Of a stretch of DNA of 38,801 bases, positions 35,608 to 38,801 are shown one piece after another. Source of the DNA: Candidatus Binatia bacterium (GTDB taxonomy: Bacteria; Desulfobacterota; Binatia; UBA9968; JAJDTQ01). The notes below the pieces were generated by a model, which was not told where the DNA came from, did not search any database, and worked only from the letters and a program-made list of their open reading frames with translations. The translations under genes and the position numbers were made by a program. The stretch spans positions 1 to 38,801 of the forward strand of contig JAJEAI010000016.1 of the NCBI GenBank assembly GCA_022824205.1. The letters run 5' to 3'. Position 1 is the first letter of the stretch, and each line of letters begins with the position of its first letter.

Positions 35608-36385
35608 GCGAAGGTTCCTTCAAGGCATCGTGGGAACGGCGGCCGGAGCCGCCTGGGGCCTGCGGGCAATGCCCGCGTCGGCGCAATCGGCCGTGGCGGC
35701 CCAGGCCGGCCGTCGCATCCAGTTCGTCTTCGCGCAGGTACGTTACCGCGGCGGCGACTGGGACCCGCGACCCCGAGCCACCACTCCGATGATGGAAGAG
35801 TTGATGCGCCGCACCAGCGTGGAAGCGGAGCGGGAGCGGCGCGTGGTCGGGCTCACGGATCCCGAGCTGTTCTCGTACCCGTTCCTCTACATGGCGGGGA
35901 AGTACGACTTCCAGCCCTTCTCCGAGGCGGAGGTGGACAATATGCGGCGCTTCCTCAGCTTTGGCGGCTTCCTGCTCGCCGACAACACCCTCGGACAACT
36001 GGGGTACGGCTTCGACCGGCGCTTCCGCGCGGAGATGAAGCGGGTGTTCCCGGAGCAGGAGATGCAGAAGGTGCCCCTGACCCACGCGCTCTTGCGGAGC
36101 TACTACCTGATACGCAGGATCGGCGGCCGCGTCGCCACAAGCTCCTTTCTGGAGGGAATCCACCTCGGGGAGACCACGCCGGTGGTGTATTGCCACAACG
36201 ACCTGGGCGGGGCCTGGGAACGCGACGGACTGGGGCGCTGGAGCCACCCCTGCGTTCCCAACGGCGAGGAGCAGCGGCGCGACGCCTTCCATCTCGGTGT
36301 CAACATCATCCTGTACTCGATGACCGGCAACTACAAGCAGGACCTGATCCACGTGCCGTTCATACGGCGGCGATTGACGCAGTAG
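35600..36385 (+). CDS. DUF4159 protein with Tat signal peptide
   Basis: 261-aa exported protein. The N-terminus MNRRRFLQGIVGTAAGAAWG carries a twin-arginine motif (RRRFLQ) and an ASAQ cleavage region near residue 29, so it should be exported folded. The mature part is a DUF4159 domain (QVRYRGGDWDPRPRA, FLSFGGFLLADN, YHLR-type arrangement). In many genomes DUF4159 is fused to the BatA N-terminus; here it is a separate Tat substrate. It overlaps the BatA-like gene by 8 bp and is followed 6 bp later by a vWA membrane protein. Function unknown, probably part of the MoxR-dependent envelope system. Confidence 0.88.
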   Translation: MNRRRFLQGIVGTAAGAAWGLRAMPASAQSAVAAQAGRRIQFVFAQVRYRGGDWDPRPRATTPMMEELMRRTSVEAERERRVVGLTDPELFSYPFLYMAGKYDFQPFSEAEVDNMRRFLSFGGFLLADNTLGQLGYGFDRRFRAEMKRVFPEQEMQKVPLTHALLRSYYLIRRIGGRVATSSFLEGIHLGETTPVVYCHNDLGGAWERDGLGRWSHPCVPNGEEQRRDAFHLGVNIILYSMTGNYKQDLIHVPFIRRRLTQ

Positions 36386-36391
36386 CGCGGT

Positions 36392-38629
36392 ATGGCGGGA
36401 ATTTCGGACATCGTTCTGGGCGGCGGGCTTCCGTGGTGGCTGACGGCCGGGCTGGCGCTGGCGGCGGCGGGCTTCCTGGTACATCAGTTCCGGTTCCTGC
36501 ACCGCAGCCTGGGGCTCGGCAAGGCGTCGCTGCTGACGCTCCTGCGGAGTCTGGTCTACGCGCTGCTGCTGTTGTTTCTCCTGGGGCCGGCGCGCACGGT
36601 GGAGGACCCCACCTCGCTGCGGCGCCCGCTGGTGGTGCTGCTGGATTCCTCCGAGAGCATGAAGCTCGAGTCGGGCGAGGGGGGCGCCACCCGGCTCGAC
36701 GCGGCCAAGGAGGCCCTTGGAGCGTCCGGGCTCACTCGCGGACTGGCCGGAAACTACGACCTCAAGTTCTACGCCTACGACCGCGAGACCGCGGCCCTGG
36801 AGCCGGACGCGGTCGCCGGAGTGAGCGCCGCGGGCGGGGCCAGCCGCTTGTTCCACGCCCTGCGGCACGTGAGTGAAAACGAACCTGACGCCGCCGGGGT
36901 CGTGGTCGTGTCCGACGGCATCGTCAACCCGCCCGACGCCCTCGACGGGTTCACCGGCCATCCGCGGCCCGTCATGACCATCGGCGTGGGCGCGACCGAG
37001 GGCTTCAGGGACCTGCGCATCACCGGACTGCGCACGCCGGAGATGGCCTTCCGCGGGCGTGCCACCGCCATCGAGTTCACCATCCAGGCCTTCGGCATGG
37101 CCGGGGTCCAGGTGCCGCTCTACTTCAACCTGGGCCGGAACCTCATCTCTACGCACCCCATCGCCATCGACCGCGACGCCTACGAAAACCGCGTCACGCT
37201 GAACTACACGCCGCGGGAGCTGGGAGCCCACGGCTTCACGCTCACGCTGCCCGAACAGGCAGGCGAGAGCATCGCCCGCAACAACCGCAAGGCGTTTCGC
37301 ATGGAGGTGCGGCGCGACAAGCTCCGGGTGCTGACGCTGTCGGGGTCGCCCTCGTGGAACTACCGTTTCCTGCGCTTCGCGCTGAAGCAGGATCCGTTCC
37401 TGGAGCTGGTGTCGTTCGTTTTCCTGCGCACGCCCAGCGACATGGTGGACGTGCGCGAGAACGAGATGAGCCTGATCCCGTTTCCCATCGACGAGATCTT
37501 CCTCGAGGAGCTGAAGAACTTCGACGTGCTGATTCTCGATGACTTCTCGCACCGCACCTACTTCAACCCGCTCTACTTCGAGAACATCCGGGACTTCGTG
37601 CACGGCGGCGGCGGCATCGCCATGCTCGGCGGCCCGCGCGCGTTCGATCGCGGCGGTTACCACCGGACCGCGCTCCATGCCGTATTGCCGGTGAAACTCG
37701 ACGGGGGCGGAGCGTTCCACACCGGCGTGGCCGCGCGCGCCGGGCTCACCCCGGCCGGCAAGGCGCACCCGCTGACGCGGGTGTTCGCGGACCCCGAGAC
37801 CAACGAGGAAGCCTGGAGCGCGCTGCCGCCCCTGACCACCCTCAACGAGGTGGCACAGGCCGACGGCGAGGTGCTGCTCTCGGCGCAGGTGCGCGGGCGG
37901 CAGATGCCGCTGCTGACCGTGAACCGCTACCAGGAGGGGCGCTCGCTGGCCTTCACCAGCGACGATCTGTGGCGCTGGAACTTCGACGCGGTGGGGCGCA
38001 ACCAGAATCCCCAGCTCCACCTGAAGCTGATCCGCAACAGCGTTCGCTGGCTCGCGCACGAGCCAGCCTTCAACCAGGTGCGCATCCTCGCGGTAGGCGG
38101 TTCGCGGCAGCCCGGGGACAAGCACGAGTTCCGCATCCGGGTGTTGCGCGACGACCACACCCCGGCCCAGGACCCGGTGCTCCAGGTGATGGTGACGGGG
38201 CCGGAGGGCCAACAGTCGCCGCTGGAAAGCGCGCCCACCGACCAGGCCGGCGAATATCGTGCCGAGTTCACGCCGCGCGTGGAGGGCTCCCACCGCATCG
38301 AGGCGCGCGCCGCGGCCGGGGGAAAGCCGTTGGGAAGCGCCGCCCACAACTTCCTCGTGGCGCTGCCGTCGGAGGAGAACGACGATGGCCGGCCGCGGCC
38401 GGAGCTGCTGCAAGCCGTGGCCGCGCGCAGCCAGGGGTTGTTCGTCCCCGCCGCCTCCTTGACCGACGCCCACTGGTCGGAGTTCGAACGGTTGATGGAG
38501 CGGGCCGCGCCGTCCCGCATCGTGGCGCGAAGCCGCGTGGCCTTGTGGAACGAGCCGTTGCTGTTTGCCTTGGCGGTGCTGTTGCTGGGCGCCGAATGGT
38601 GGCTGCGGCGCACCTGGGGGCTCGTGTGA
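36392..38629 (+). CDS. vWA/amidotransferase-like membrane protein of the MoxR cluster
   Basis: 745-aa protein. Two N-terminal membrane segments (about 14-32 and 47-68) precede a vWA-type site D85-S-S87-E-S89 in LLDSSESM. A central class-I glutamine-amidotransferase-like part follows (VLTLSGSPSWNYRFLR, LILDDFSHR, GGGGIAMLGGPRAF), then a beta-rich Ig-like segment and a last membrane helix near 717-735. The catalytic cysteine of true amidotransferases is not evident. It is the last gene of the DUF58-BatA-DUF4159 unit, 6 bp after DUF4159. Its likely job is in the same MoxR-linked envelope complex. Confidence 0.87.
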   Translation: MAGISDIVLGGGLPWWLTAGLALAAAGFLVHQFRFLHRSLGLGKASLLTLLRSLVYALLLLFLLGPARTVEDPTSLRRPLVVLLDSSESMKLESGEGGATRLDAAKEALGASGLTRGLAGNYDLKFYAYDRETAALEPDAVAGVSAAGGASRLFHALRHVSENEPDAAGVVVVSDGIVNPPDALDGFTGHPRPVMTIGVGATEGFRDLRITGLRTPEMAFRGRATAIEFTIQAFGMAGVQVPLYFNLGRNLISTHPIAIDRDAYENRVTLNYTPRELGAHGFTLTLPEQAGESIARNNRKAFRMEVRRDKLRVLTLSGSPSWNYRFLRFALKQDPFLELVSFVFLRTPSDMVDVRENEMSLIPFPIDEIFLEELKNFDVLILDDFSHRTYFNPLYFENIRDFVHGGGGIAMLGGPRAFDRGGYHRTALHAVLPVKLDGGGAFHTGVAARAGLTPAGKAHPLTRVFADPETNEEAWSALPPLTTLNEVAQADGEVLLSAQVRGRQMPLLTVNRYQEGRSLAFTSDDLWRWNFDAVGRNQNPQLHLKLIRNSVRWLAHEPAFNQVRILAVGGSRQPGDKHEFRIRVLRDDHTPAQDPVLQVMVTGPEGQQSPLESAPTDQAGEYRAEFTPRVEGSHRIEARAAAGGKPLGSAAHNFLVALPSEENDDGRPRPELLQAVAARSQGLFVPAASLTDAHWSEFERLMERAAPSRIVARSRVALWNEPLLFALAVLLLGAEWWLRRTWGLV

Positions 38630-38735
38630 GCCAACGAGAAACGACACCCATGACCCAGAACGTCATTGATATGAAAATAAGATCTTGTTCAATGATTTCC
38701 GATAGTTACGGAATCCCGCTACACCCCGACGAATC

Positions 38736-38801
38736 ATTCCCGCGGAAGCGGGAATCCAGGCGGGGTGGGGCCGGGCAATGAGGCCGCCATACCCCCCCAC
38801 C
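38736..38801. repeat. Second copy of the ATTCCC-N8-GGGAAT palindrome, cut by the window end
   Basis: ATTCCC (38736-38741), eight bases, then GGGAAT (38750-38755) give the exact core seen at 1461-1480. The following CCAGG and GC-rich stretch match the left half of the element at 1366-1483. The matching right arm would lie beyond the window. Confidence 0.75.

Noticed and set aside
35486-38647. 1053-codon minus-strand ORF across the vWA gene
   Set aside because: Antisense shadow; spans three real plus-strand genes with clear motifs and 8-bp/6-bp operon spacing.
38650-38781. Short ORF at the window end ending in a SFPRKRESR-like stretch
   Set aside because: It reads through the palindromic repeat; such peptides are a known artefact of this repeat type.

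Overview
The window is GC-rich, gene-dense DNA from a Gram-negative-type bacterium. It has an ileS-lspA pair, a lipoprotein, a HlyD-type periplasmic adaptor, a Tat signal peptide and a MoxR/DUF58/BatA surface cluster. The gene mix (CaiB/BaiF CoA-transferase, UbiD decarboxylase, LLM oxidoreductase, sulfatase, orphan EutA) and the dispersed ATTCCC-N8-GGGAAT palindromes would suit an uncultured proteobacterial, Desulfobacterota or Tectomicrobia-like lineage. I cannot place it more precisely from sequence alone. No rRNA, tRNA, CRISPR array, transposase or prophage gene was recognised.

Layout. 0.07-6.2 kb, minus strand: ileS, lspA, an alpha/beta hydrolase running in frame into a lipoprotein, a palindromic repeat, then a CaiB/BaiF CoA-transferase. 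6.5-8.9 kb, plus: class II aldolase-like protein and UbiD-like decarboxylase. 9.1-10.1 kb, plus: STAS-domain protein and GPP34 (GOLPH3-like) protein. 10.3-13.0 kb, plus: a tiny protein with 16 cysteines in a CxCxC run, a HlyD-family adaptor and a TauD-like Fe(II)/2-oxoglutarate oxygenase. This is the most unusual group here and looks like a small peptide modification/export (RiPP-like) or metal-peptide locus. 13.0-14.6 kb, minus: EutA with no other eut gene.

14.8-21.7 kb, plus: DUF4175 membrane protein behind a good sigma70-type promoter, a TPR metallopeptidase, a MoxR ATPase and a HAD hydrolase. 21.8-24.0 kb: accessory stretch with a DUF429-like gene, a PIN toxin and its antitoxin, and 430 bp of noncoding DNA with inverted repeats. 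24.0-32.4 kb: metabolic genes (class IV aminotransferase, LLM oxidoreductase, sulfatase, carboxymuconolactone decarboxylase-like protein, ThDP enzyme, phosphopantetheinyl transferase, MFS transporter). 32.6-38.6 kb, plus: DUF58, BatA-like, Tat-exported DUF4159 and a second vWA membrane protein. These are the usual partners of the MoxR/DUF4175 genes 11.6 kb upstream, so one functional cluster appears split in two by the intervening genes.

Several starts look non-canonical but carry strong Shine-Dalgarno sequences (lspA with ATC, the BatA-like gene with CTG). The hydrolase/lipoprotein fusion depends on a run of seven G residues. Those three points should be settled before relying on these gene models.
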